A stretch of 9,943 nucleotides of DNA from Natronohydrobacter sp. Its GTDB lineage: Bacteria > Pseudomonadota > Alphaproteobacteria > Rhodobacterales > Rhodobacteraceae. Made by a program: the position numbers and the translations under genes. Every line of letters begins with the position of its first letter. The stretch's first letter is position 1. Under the pieces are notes generated by a model. The model saw only the letters and a list, made by a program, of their open reading frames with translations, had not been told where the DNA came from and ran no database searches. Location of the stretch: the NCBI GenBank assembly GCA_007117255.1, contig SKGU01000341.1, positions 1 to 9,943 on the forward strand, given 5' to 3'. This document shows, in pieces, positions 1-6,253 of the stretch.

Positions 1-22
1 CATCAAACGATCTGGCAGCCAT
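1..22 (-). CDS. 5' end of a gene cut by the window edge (MAARSFD...)
   Basis: On the minus strand an ATG at 22-20 opens a frame reading MAARSFD before the window ends. It is preceded, with about 6 bases between, by GGGAGGAA (roughly 29-36), one of the best Shine-Dalgarno matches in the window, so a real start is likely. Only seven residues are visible, so the product cannot be established. The start resembles that of alphaproteobacterial dihydrolipoyl dehydrogenases (lpd), whose N-termini often read like 'MAxxSFDxIVIGxGPGGY', but the nucleotide-binding motif itself lies outside the window. That identity is a guess. It follows DUF924 in the same direction and has about 116 bp of upstream sequence in which its own promoter could sit. 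Confidence 0.6.
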
Positions 23-53
23 GCGAATTCCTCCCGTCGCGACCCTGCTTCAA

Positions 54-75
54 AAACTAGTTTGGCATTAAACTA
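54..75. promoter_or_regulatory. overlapping inverted repeats, operator-like
   Basis: Two AAACTA copies (54-59 and 70-75) flank a TAGTTT (58-63). This gives a perfect 10-bp palindrome AAACTAGTTT at 54-63 and a second inverted repeat, TAGTTT-N6-AAACTA, at 58-75, next to an A/T run at 75-81. It lies about 30-55 bp upstream of the edge gene's start, the usual place for a promoter or repressor site. I do not recognise the binding protein, and no convincing -35/-10 pair stands out. Confidence 0.35.
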
Positions 76-94
76 TTTTTTGCAATGTCGCAAC

Positions 95-118
95 GCATGG
101 CAGACAAGCCCGCCATGC
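95..118. repeat. 7-bp inverted repeat just after the DUF924 stop
   Basis: GCATGGC (95-101) and GCCATGC (112-118) form a perfect 7-bp stem with a 10-base loop, about 20 bases beyond the DUF924 stop codon on the minus strand. It could slow or end transcription from DUF924, but no run of T follows the stem in that direction, so it is not a standard intrinsic terminator. It could equally belong to the control region of the left-edge gene. Confidence 0.3.
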
Positions 119-138
119 AATAAGCGCAAGGCTTCGCG

Positions 139-717
139 CTATGCAGCTTGCTTCAGCGTGTTCAGAGCGTGGCCGTAGCCGCCTTGATCCAGAAAACTCT
201 GCTCTCGGTCCGTTGTCACCCTGCCCAGTGCGGCGTTGCGATAAGGAAAACGGCCAAATTCGCGTATCACAGCACGATGTGCACGCGCATGCAGAAGATT
301 GTTCACACCTGTTTCGGGCATTTTCAGCAGGAACATGCGCACTGAACGGTCCTGGTCCATCTGGCTTTCCGAATGCATCAGAGGCAGGTAAAAGAACTGT
401 CGCTGTGGCTCTGGGGTCTGGACATCAAAGCCAAGATGACAGCCGCGCGCAGCGACCTGGCGCGCCAGGTCGTCAGTTTCAAAAGCGCGGGCATCGCCAC
501 GGAACATGTTGCGCGGAAACTGATCTGTCACAATGATGAAGGCCAAGGCACCGCGCGCGCAAGACGCCCAGCGTCCCAATCTGCCGTCGCGTGCTTTCTC
601 CCAAAGTGGCTCGAACCGCTCGCGAATACGCGCATCAAGCGCGTCATCCATGGCATACCATCCTTGCGGACCGACTTCTTCGACCCAAAAGGAAATCACT
701 TCATCAACTGTAGACAT
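139..717 (-). CDS. DUF924 family protein
   Basis: A 192-residue protein of the DUF924 family (Pfam DUF924, alpha-helical, function unknown), close to the family's usual length of 180-200. Recognisable blocks in order are the N-terminal VISFWVEEVG (7-16) with IRERFEPLW (31-39), the hallmark DQFPRNMFRG (65-74), FYLPLMHSE (109-117), and the C-terminal HRAVIREFGRFPYRNAALGR (147-166). No signal peptide or membrane segment is visible, so it should be cytosolic. The frame is open further upstream, to 825, but the ATG at 717 is preceded by AAAGGTGA at good spacing and matches the family N-terminus, so the longer version is rejected. It lies 113 bp downstream of the MFS gene in the same direction and may be co-transcribed with it. 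Family assignment is firm; the molecular function is unknown. Confidence 0.93.
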   Translation of the reverse strand: MSTVDEVISFWVEEVGPQGWYAMDDALDARIRERFEPLWEKARDGRLGRWASCARGALAFIIVTDQFPRNMFRGDARAFETDDLARQVAARGCHLGFDVQTPEPQRQFFYLPLMHSESQMDQDRSVRMFLLKMPETGVNNLLHARAHRAVIREFGRFPYRNAALGRVTTDREQSFLDQGGYGHALNTLKQAA

Positions 718-830
718 TCCGTCACCTTTGTTCCGCCTTCCTGCTACCTTGGCAGTGATTCGGGCGTCGCACAATAATTTCGCCATCACAGACGGTTGAG
801 CGCCCAAATCAGTGCGGAAATGCAACGCAA

Positions 831-2087
831 TTATGTTTCGTCGTCCTTTTGTTCCGCCTGTTCCGCCAGATCAGAGTACACCGCTTCCACTGTCGCCGCA
901 GAAACCACGGGCGAAACCGCCGCGTAGGGTCCGCTTTCCGCAACCGGGATGGATGGGCGCTGCGTCATGCGCCAGGCTGCATAGAGCGTCAGAACGACCA
1001 GTAGCACGACGATAAACAGGAAAAACCCCGATGTCCCGACAAGACTCATCAGCCCGCCAATCGCAAGCGGCCCAAGGATCGCGCCCACCCCGTTGACGAA
1101 AAGCAGACCGCCAGAAGCCGCCGCCATCTGATCCTGTTCCAGATAATCGTTCGAATATGCGACCAGAAGCGAATAGAGCGGGTTCGACACGCCTCCGATC
1201 ACCAGTCCCACAACGACCAAAAGTGTAAAGCCCAGATCAATCATCACAGGAGCAATCCCGGCAATTGCCCCCATGACCGCAACCGTGATCAGCAATTTGC
1301 GCCGGTCCATCCGGTCCGACAGCCAGCCGATTGGATACTGAAACAGCAACCCGCCAGAGTAGATCGCCCCGGTGAAGACCGATATTTCCAGCACACTCAA
1401 GCCCGCTTCCGTGCCCCAAACCGCTGTCATGCCAAAAAGCGCAGAGAAAACGCCGCCCATCAGGAATATGCCCACCACACCCAAGGGCGAAACATCATAT
1501 AATTCGCGAATGGACATGGCGCGCGTCGTTCCGAATGTTGGGGCGGGGCTGATCGACAACAGGATCGGCGCAAAGGCCAGCGACACCAGAACTGAAGGGA
1601 TGATAAACAGCATGAATCCCGCCGGGTCCGCGAAGTTGATCAGCGCCTGCGCCGTGATGATCCCCAGCATCTGCACGATCATGTAAAGCGACAGCGCCTG
1701 ACCACGGTTTTCATTGCTTGCCGTGTTGTTCAGCCAGCTTTCCGCCGTGACATAGACACCCGAAAAGCAAAAACCGATCAGCACACGCAGCAAGGTCCAT
1801 GCGATCCAGTCCGGGATTGCCGCATACAGCACCAGCACCGCCGAAATCAGCGAACCAAGCGCCGCAAAGACCCGCACATGGCCCACCCGGCGGATCATTT
1901 CCGGCGCCATGCGAGAGCCAAACAGGAAACCTGCGAAATAGGCCGACATCACAATCGACATCTGCCCGGTGCTGAATCCTTCAATCGCGCCCCGGATGCC
2001 CAACAACGTGCCTTGCACGCCATTGCCGACCATGAGGAACATCATCCCAAGCAAAAGTGCCCAGGAGGCAGTGAAAACCTTCAGCAT
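831..2087 (-). CDS. MFS transporter (12-helix, YcaD-like type)
   Basis: A 418-residue major facilitator superfamily membrane protein. About twelve hydrophobic segments can be traced, starting at residues 6-29 (ASWALLLGMMFLMVGNG) and ending near 355-373, followed by a polar acidic cytoplasmic tail of about 45 residues. The second half carries the MFS loop motif GWLSDRMDRRK (254-264); the corresponding first-half loop is GSRMAPEMIRRVGHVRV (57-73). AESWLNNTASNENRGQALSLY (115-135) in the middle of the first half is typical of the YcaD-like group of putative sugar or drug exporters. The substrate cannot be told from sequence. I chose ATG 2087 (MLKVFTASW); a GTG at 2132 in frame would add 15 polar residues, but no good ribosome-binding site decides between them. 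It sits 89 bp after queA in the same direction. Confidence 0.9.
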   Translation of the reverse strand: MLKVFTASWALLLGMMFLMVGNGVQGTLLGIRGAIEGFSTGQMSIVMSAYFAGFLFGSRMAPEMIRRVGHVRVFAALGSLISAVLVLYAAIPDWIAWTLLRVLIGFCFSGVYVTAESWLNNTASNENRGQALSLYMIVQMLGIITAQALINFADPAGFMLFIIPSVLVSLAFAPILLSISPAPTFGTTRAMSIRELYDVSPLGVVGIFLMGGVFSALFGMTAVWGTEAGLSVLEISVFTGAIYSGGLLFQYPIGWLSDRMDRRKLLITVAVMGAIAGIAPVMIDLGFTLLVVVGLVIGGVSNPLYSLLVAYSNDYLEQDQMAAASGGLLFVNGVGAILGPLAIGGLMSLVGTSGFFLFIVVLLVVLTLYAAWRMTQRPSIPVAESGPYAAVSPVVSAATVEAVYSDLAEQAEQKDDET

Positions 2088-2115
2088 TGTGTGTCTTTCA
2101 AGTGAGTTGCCAGAG

Positions 2116-2143
2116 AATAGACCTAATCGCACCGAGATTGCAA
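2116..2143 (-). promoter_or_regulatory. candidate promoter for the MFS gene
   Basis: On the minus strand TTGCAA (2138-2143) and TCTATT (2116-2121) are separated by 16 bases, each matching 4 of 6 sigma-70 consensus positions. They lie about 30-55 bp upstream of the MFS start, inside the 89-bp gap after queA. A match of this quality can arise by chance. Confidence 0.3.
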
Positions 2144-2176
2144 AGATATGACGGAAGCGACCTGTCAGCGTCGTTC

Positions 2177-3226
2177 TCAGGGCAGAAGCAGTGAACTGTC
2201 ACCATAGGAGAAGAAGCGGTAGCGCTCGCTAATGGCATGGGCGTAGATCGCTTTGACACGATCTTGTCCCATCAGGGCGGATACCAACATCATCAGGGTG
2301 GATTTCGGCAGGTGAAAATTCGTCATCAGCCCGTCAGCCAGTCGAAATTGAAATCCCGGTGTGATGAAAATATCAGTCTTGCCGCTCCAGGCGGCAATCT
2401 GGCCGGGGCCAGTGGCGGCGGTCTCGATCAGGCGCAGCGCAGTAGTGCCCACAGCAATGACGCGCCCGCCCGCCGCCTTGGTGGCCGTGATCTGCGCAGC
2501 CGCCTGCTCAGTCACCTGCCCCCATTCGGCATGCATCTTGTGATCGCGCACATCATCCACTTTGACCGGCAGAAATGTGCCCGCGCCAACATGCAGCACA
2601 ACTTCGGCAAATGACACGCCGCGCGCGCGCAACTGATCAAGCAGATCATCGTCGAAATGCAACGACGCAGTGGGCGCTGCGACCGCACCCGCATCGCGGG
2701 CGAAAACGGTCTGGTAATCATCGCGGTCCTGCGCATCTGCCGCGCGGCGTCCGGCGATATATGGCGGCAATGGCATCTGCCCGGCAGCATCCAGCGCCGC
2801 GTCGAATGCATCGCCCGTCAGGTTGAACGCCAACACGACATCTTCCGTGCCGCGCTGCACAACAGTGGCGCGCAGAGTTTCGGTGAAGATGATCTCTTCG
2901 CCCTCTGCCAGCTTGCGCAAGGGCTTTGCCAGCGCGCGCCAGCTTCCATCGGGCTGCGGTTCGGTCAGGGTTATCTCGATCTTGGCACTGACCGGCCCTT
3001 GCGCTGTGTTGCGAGGGCGCTGGCCCGTCAGACGCGCCGGAATGACCTTGGTGGTGTTGAGCACCAGCAAATCGCCCTCGCGCAAGATATCGCAAAGGTC
3101 GGCGACATGGCGGTCTTGAATGCTGTCGCCTTCAGCGAGCAGCAATCTGGCGGCCGGGCGCGGCCGGACGGGCCGGGTCGCGATCAGGTCTTCCGGGAGG
3201 TCGAAATCGAAGTCAGACAGTTTCAC
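2177..3226 (-). CDS. queA: S-adenosylmethionine:tRNA ribosyltransferase-isomerase QueA
   Basis: QueA transfers and isomerises the ribosyl group of S-adenosylmethionine onto 7-aminomethyl-7-deazaguanine in tRNA, giving epoxyqueuosine at the wobble position of the GUN tRNAs (Asp, Asn, His, Tyr). The 349 residues match the family length. Family blocks in order are FDFDLPEDLIATRP (6-19), LLVLNTTKVIPARL (53-66), MPLPPYI (151-157), DYQTVFARDAGAVAAPTASL (170-189), LHVGAGTFLPV (211-221), MHAEW (231-235), VIAVGTTALRLIE (256-268), FITPGFQFRLADGLMTNFHL (287-306) and the C-terminal YRFFSYGDSSLL (336-347). The start is taken as GTG at 3226: GAAAGGG lies just upstream, and the protein then begins (V/M)KLSDFDFDLP as in relatives. 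An in-frame start at 3247 would add seven residues. tgt, often its neighbour, is not downstream here. It is divergent from bcp across 97 bp. Confidence 0.97.
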   Translation of the reverse strand: MKLSDFDFDLPEDLIATRPVRPRPAARLLLAEGDSIQDRHVADLCDILREGDLLVLNTTKVIPARLTGQRPRNTAQGPVSAKIEITLTEPQPDGSWRALAKPLRKLAEGEEIIFTETLRATVVQRGTEDVVLAFNLTGDAFDAALDAAGQMPLPPYIAGRRAADAQDRDDYQTVFARDAGAVAAPTASLHFDDDLLDQLRARGVSFAEVVLHVGAGTFLPVKVDDVRDHKMHAEWGQVTEQAAAQITATKAAGGRVIAVGTTALRLIETAATGPGQIAAWSGKTDIFITPGFQFRLADGLMTNFHLPKSTLMMLVSALMGQDRVKAIYAHAISERYRFFSYGDSSLLLP

Positions 3227-3323
3227 GCGACACCCTTTCGCGAACAATATGGGTCATGCGGCCTTTAACTTGGCGATCAAGCCGCTACAACAGGCGCAAC
3301 ACATTCGTGAAAGGGGAAAGACA

Positions 3324-3785
3324 ATGGCACAGACTGGCGACATGGCACCCGATTTCACCCTGCCCCGCGATGGCGGCGCAGAAGTTTCCCTGTCGGGGCT
3401 GAAACCGTCCAAGGTGGTGATTTATTTCTATCCGCGCGACGACACGCCGGGTTGCACCACTGAAGCGCTGGAATTCACCGCACAGATTGCGGAATTCGAC
3501 GCAGCAGGTGCGAAGGTGGTCGGCATTTCCAAGGATACGGTCGCCAAGCACGACAAGTTCATTGCCAAGCATGAGCTGGGCGTCATTCTGGCCTCGGATG
3601 CTGAAAGCGACGTCTGCGAACGCTACGGCGTCTGGGTCGAGAAAAACATGTATGGCAAGACATCCATGGGGATCGAGCGCGCGACATTTCTGGTCGATGG
3701 CGAGGGGCGGATCGCACAGGTCTGGCGCAAGGTAAAAGCCAAAGGCCATGCCGCCGAGGTTCTGGACGCTGTGCGCGCATTATGA
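3324..3785 (+). CDS. bcp: peroxiredoxin, Bcp/PrxQ type (thioredoxin-dependent thiol peroxidase)
   Basis: A 153-residue cytosolic thioredoxin-fold peroxidase that reduces hydrogen peroxide and organic hydroperoxides. The N-terminus GDMAPDFTLPRDGG (5-18) and the active-site block VVIYFYPRDDTPGCTTEA (31-48) are diagnostic, with C44 as the peroxidatic cysteine in its P-x3-T-x2-C setting (here TPGCTTE). In classical two-cysteine Bcp/PrxQ proteins a resolving cysteine lies five residues on; here that position is leucine 49. The only other cysteine is C98 in DVCERYGVW, which aligns with a third cysteine of E. coli Bcp. The enzyme is therefore either a 1-Cys type or uses an unusual partner. The C-terminal half (MGIERATFLVDGEGRIAQVW) is standard. 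The start at 3324 is supported by AAGGGGAAA (3311-3319). Its TGA overlaps the next gene's ATG. Confidence 0.95.
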   Translation: MAQTGDMAPDFTLPRDGGAEVSLSGLKPSKVVIYFYPRDDTPGCTTEALEFTAQIAEFDAAGAKVVGISKDTVAKHDKFIAKHELGVILASDAESDVCERYGVWVEKNMYGKTSMGIERATFLVDGEGRIAQVWRKVKAKGHAAEVLDAVRAL

Positions 3786-4591
3786 CCAGCCTGCGCGAAA
3801 TGGCGGTCGAAGTATTATCGACCGCTGACGGACACGCCAAGCCCGCACTGTCACGCCAACATGCAGCCACATGGTTTGCCGCGCGCAAGGCCGGTCAGCC
3901 GCTACCGCTTGGCAAGGCCTCGCCACCGGACTGGCCTGCGCGGCCCGTAAAGCCGGAATTGCTGGACCCGCGCGATGTGCCAAAGCGCAAACCTGGCAGC
4001 CCGCAGGGGCGGATCGCGCTGCTCCATGCCATTGCCCATATCGAGCTGAACGCAGTCGATCTGCATTGGGATATGGTCGCACGCTTTCCCGACATAGATA
4101 TGCCGCTGGGCTTTTTCGATGACTGGGCAAAAGCCGCAGACGAAGAATCAAAGCATTTCAATCTGATGTGTGACTGCCTTGCAGCTCAGGACAGCCATTA
4201 CGGTGCCATGCCGGCCCATGCCGGCATGTGGCGCGCAGCCGAAGATACGCGCGGTGACATTCTGGCCCGGCTTGCAGTTGTGCCTATGGTGCTGGAAGCA
4301 CGTGGGCTGGATGTGACGCCCGGCATGATCGAGATATTCAGACGCGCCAAGGACGCGCAGACAGTCGCAGCGCTGGAAGTGATCTACTCGGAAGAAGTTG
4401 GGCATGTCGCTTACGGGTCAAAGTGGTTCAATTTCCTGTGTGGGCGCGACGGGCTGGACCCGCAGCCTGTTTTTCTTGACCTTGTTCGACGGCATTTTCA
4501 CAGCCCGCTGAAGCCGCCCTTCAATGAAGAAAAGCGCGCGCAAGCCGGGTTGCCGCCAGATTTTTACTGGCCTTTGACCGAGCCCGTTTGA
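3782..4591 (+). CDS. DUF455 family ferritin-like protein
   Basis: A 269-residue protein of the DUF455/COG2833 family, which has a ferritin-like four-helix fold and no established function. Carboxylate and histidine residues sit where ferritin-like proteins hold a metal pair: E88 (HAIAHIELNAV), E121/E122 with H125 (DEESKHF), E172 (MVLEARGLD) and E204/E205 with H208 (SEEVGH). This E...ExxH...E...ExxH layout suggests a di-iron or similar centre; that is an inference. The region 98-116 (MVARFPDIDMPLGFFDDWA) and YGAMPAHAGMW (140-150) are typical of the family. No signal peptide is visible. The start codon overlaps the bcp stop as ATGA, so translation is probably coupled and the two proteins are likely needed together, plausibly in peroxide or iron handling. 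The family call is firm; the function is open. Confidence 0.93.
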   Translation: MTSLREMAVEVLSTADGHAKPALSRQHAATWFAARKAGQPLPLGKASPPDWPARPVKPELLDPRDVPKRKPGSPQGRIALLHAIAHIELNAVDLHWDMVARFPDIDMPLGFFDDWAKAADEESKHFNLMCDCLAAQDSHYGAMPAHAGMWRAAEDTRGDILARLAVVPMVLEARGLDVTPGMIEIFRRAKDAQTVAALEVIYSEEVGHVAYGSKWFNFLCGRDGLDPQPVFLDLVRRHFHSPLKPPFNEEKRAQAGLPPDFYWPLTEPV

Positions 4592-4604
4592 CGCGGATCA
4601 TGCC

Positions 4605-4760
4605 TTAATCTTTCGCTGTGCCGCATGAACAACGCGGCCTAATCGGTTCCATAGAAAGCTGAAAAAAGTTCCACAAGGGTCCAGACCCGCGCAAAATCGG
4701 CAAGTTTCTGCTGATTGAAGCCAGTTTGGGCCTCTGGGCGCAACGACACTTCATTAACAT
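4605..4760 (-). CDS. possible 51-codon antisense-strand small protein
   Basis: Inside the 318-bp gap after the DUF455 gene, the minus strand has an ATG at 4760 preceded by AGAGGAG at five-base spacing, a near-ideal ribosome-binding site. It opens a 51-residue frame beginning MLMKCRCAQRPK and ending CSCGTAKD. The product is basic and has four cysteines in two C-x-C pairs (C5/C7, C44/C46), with a short hydrophobic stretch around GPLWNFFQL. I recognise no family. Third-position GC is only moderate, and another minus-strand frame overlaps it (stop at 4639), whose C-terminal part looks equally protein-like. It converges on the DUF455 gene. It may well be chance. Confidence 0.2.
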   Translation of the reverse strand: MLMKCRCAQRPKLASISRNLPILRGSGPLWNFFQLSMEPIRPRCSCGTAKD

Positions 4761-4779
4761 ATTGCTCCTCTGGTGCTGG

Positions 4780-4821
4780 CCGCTTAACAGCGGTTAAGAA
4801 TTGCGGCTCGCAAAGGGCCGC
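4780..4821. promoter_or_regulatory. TTAA-type inverted repeat and GC hairpin upstream of the M23 gene
   Basis: CTTAAC (4783-4788) and GTTAAG (4793-4798) form a perfect 6-bp inverted repeat with a 4-base spacer. It overlaps a second possible stem, CCGCT (4780-4784) with AGCGG (4789-4793). A further stem, GCGGC (4803-4807) with GCCGC (4817-4821), follows. The paired TTAA half-sites are six bases apart, close to the TTAA-N7-TTAA box of the alphaproteobacterial cell-cycle regulator CtrA, and another TTAAC is at 4754-4758. The cluster lies 110-130 bp before the M23 start. The rest of the 4592-4909 gap shows no clear sigma-70 promoter and no standard terminator for the DUF455 gene. Confidence 0.35.
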
Positions 4822-4909
4822 CTGTAACCAGTGTTGTCTGTCAGACCGGTGTATCTTGTGCTGCTCGATAACAGCTACCTGAACAAACAGATGAAACGGG
4901 ACGTTAGCC

Positions 4910-6253
4910 TTGAAAAGACTACTTGTTCGCGCGAACCAGCGGCTTGAACGCCACCTTCCTGAACAACGGCTCTTTCTGCGGTCGGACAGTACAACGCGAT
5001 TCGTAAGACTTCGGCCGATGACACAGGCGATTGGCCTGGCAGCCGTCACCAGTTTTTTCGCTTGGGGTGTTGTCGCGGCGTCTATCCTGTTGATGGATGC
5101 CATCGGGTCTGGAAATCTGCGCGATCAGGCGCTGCGGGACCAGTCCAATTATGAACAGCGACTAAATCAGCTTGCGCTTGAACGCGATACGCGCGCGCAG
5201 GAAACCGAAGCCGCCCAAGCCCGGTTTGCTGAAGCGATGGACCGCATTTCCGAGATGCAGATGCAGCTCCTTGCCTCTGAAGAGCGCCGTCTGGAACTGG
5301 AAACCGGTATCGACGCGATCCATGATACGATCCGGCGCGTCACCCGCGAACGCGATGAGGCGCGCACCAGACTGGCCGAAGTGACCCGAACACTAGAGGT
5401 CGAAACCGGTTCGACCCGGACAGCGGCCGATCGCACCCGCGACAATGAAGAGATGCTCGATTACTTGCTTGCAGCCATGGACCGGGCGTCAAAGCACACT
5501 CATGAGTTGGGTGTAGACGCAGATCAGGCCCGCAATCAGGCACGTCATCTGTCACTGGAGAATGAACTGCTGAAAGATCGCAATCACATGATCTTCAGCC
5601 AACTGGAAGAAGCACTGGACACGGTGATGGCTCCGTTGGAGCGTGTCTTCCGCAGTGCCGGAGTATCACCAGACCAGATACGACGGCTGGTGCGTCAAGG
5701 AGCTTCATCGCAAACTGCCTCTCTGCGTCCGATCTCGGTTGCGACGTCAGGGTCCATGGTTCCGAGCGAAGATATAAGCCGGGCCAACGCCATTCTGAAT
5801 CGTATGGCTGACATCAATGCCTATCGTCAGGGCATTGACCGTCTGCCTGTGGCGCGGCCCGTCAATGCGGGTGCCGTGCGCCAGACGTCGGGCTTTGGCA
5901 TGCGCCGCCACCCTCTCACTGGCCGATCGACCATGCATAACGGTCTGGACTGGGCCGGGCCGCGCGGCACGGCGATCAGGGCCTCTGCTGATGGTGTGGT
6001 CAAAAAGGCCGGACGTCAGGGCGGTTATGGCAACTTGGTGATCATCGAGCACGAATTCGGGATCGAAACCTATTACGCCCATTTGAACTCTATTGATGTA
6101 CGGCCGGGACAAAGGGTCTCGCGCGGACAGAAGATTGGTGGTATGGGCACCACAGGCGCGTCGACCGGGGTGCATCTGCACTATGAAGTGCGGGTCAATG
6201 GTCGCGCGGTGAACCCGATTACCTACATAAGGGCTGGACAGCATGTTTTCTAA
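4910..6253 (+). CDS. membrane-anchored coiled-coil M23 murein endopeptidase
   Basis: A 447-residue LytM-type (peptidase M23) zinc endopeptidase that should cut peptide cross-links in peptidoglycan in the periplasm. Residues 1-36 are basic and cytoplasmic, 37-62 (TQAIGLAAVTSFFAWGVVAA) form one membrane helix, and 70-235 are rich in E, R, Q and A with heptad-like spacing, a long coiled coil. The catalytic domain spans about 325-440: H334 in MRRHPLTGR, H343 and D347 in HNGLD (HxxxD), H391 in YYAHL, and H422/H424 in VHLHYE (HxH). All expected ligands are present, so it is probably active. The start is TTG at 4910, because the frame is closed by TGA at 4892-4894 and the only early ATG (residue 37) would remove the basic N-terminus LERHLPEQRLFLRSD conserved in Rhodobacterales relatives. 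The ribosome-binding site is weak (CGGGACG, 4897-4903). Its end overlaps the bactofilin gene by 11 bp. Confidence 0.93.
   Translation: MKRLLVRANQRLERHLPEQRLFLRSDSTTRFVRLRPMTQAIGLAAVTSFFAWGVVAASILLMDAIGSGNLRDQALRDQSNYEQRLNQLALERDTRAQETEAAQARFAEAMDRISEMQMQLLASEERRLELETGIDAIHDTIRRVTRERDEARTRLAEVTRTLEVETGSTRTAADRTRDNEEMLDYLLAAMDRASKHTHELGVDADQARNQARHLSLENELLKDRNHMIFSQLEEALDTVMAPLERVFRSAGVSPDQIRRLVRQGASSQTASLRPISVATSGSMVPSEDISRANAILNRMADINAYRQGIDRLPVARPVNAGAVRQTSGFGMRRHPLTGRSTMHNGLDWAGPRGTAIRASADGVVKKAGRQGGYGNLVIIEHEFGIETYYAHLNSIDVRPGQRVSRGQKIGGMGTTGASTGVHLHYEVRVNGRAVNPITYIRAGQHVF

Noticed and set aside
718..825. Longer DUF924 protein starting at 825
   Set aside because: The extra 36 residues do not fit the family N-terminus and the ATG at 717 has a clear AAAGGTGA ribosome-binding site.
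2657..3268. Long plus-strand open frame (203 codons) opposite queA
   Set aside because: It is antisense to a clear queA with all family motifs, its translation is low in recognisable patterns and rich in R, Q and G, and no ribosome-binding site supports it.
3285..3749. 154-codon minus-strand open frame opposite bcp
   Set aside because: Antisense to an unmistakable peroxiredoxin; no motif and no ribosome-binding site.
4620..4638. GCCGC-N9-GCGGC inverted repeat after the DUF455 gene as a terminator
   Set aside because: The stem has only five pairs with a nine-base loop and no T run follows, so it does not meet the pattern of an intrinsic terminator.
4834..4857. TTGTCT ... TATCTT as a promoter for the M23 gene
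   Set aside because: The two boxes are only 12 bases apart, too close for a sigma-70 promoter.
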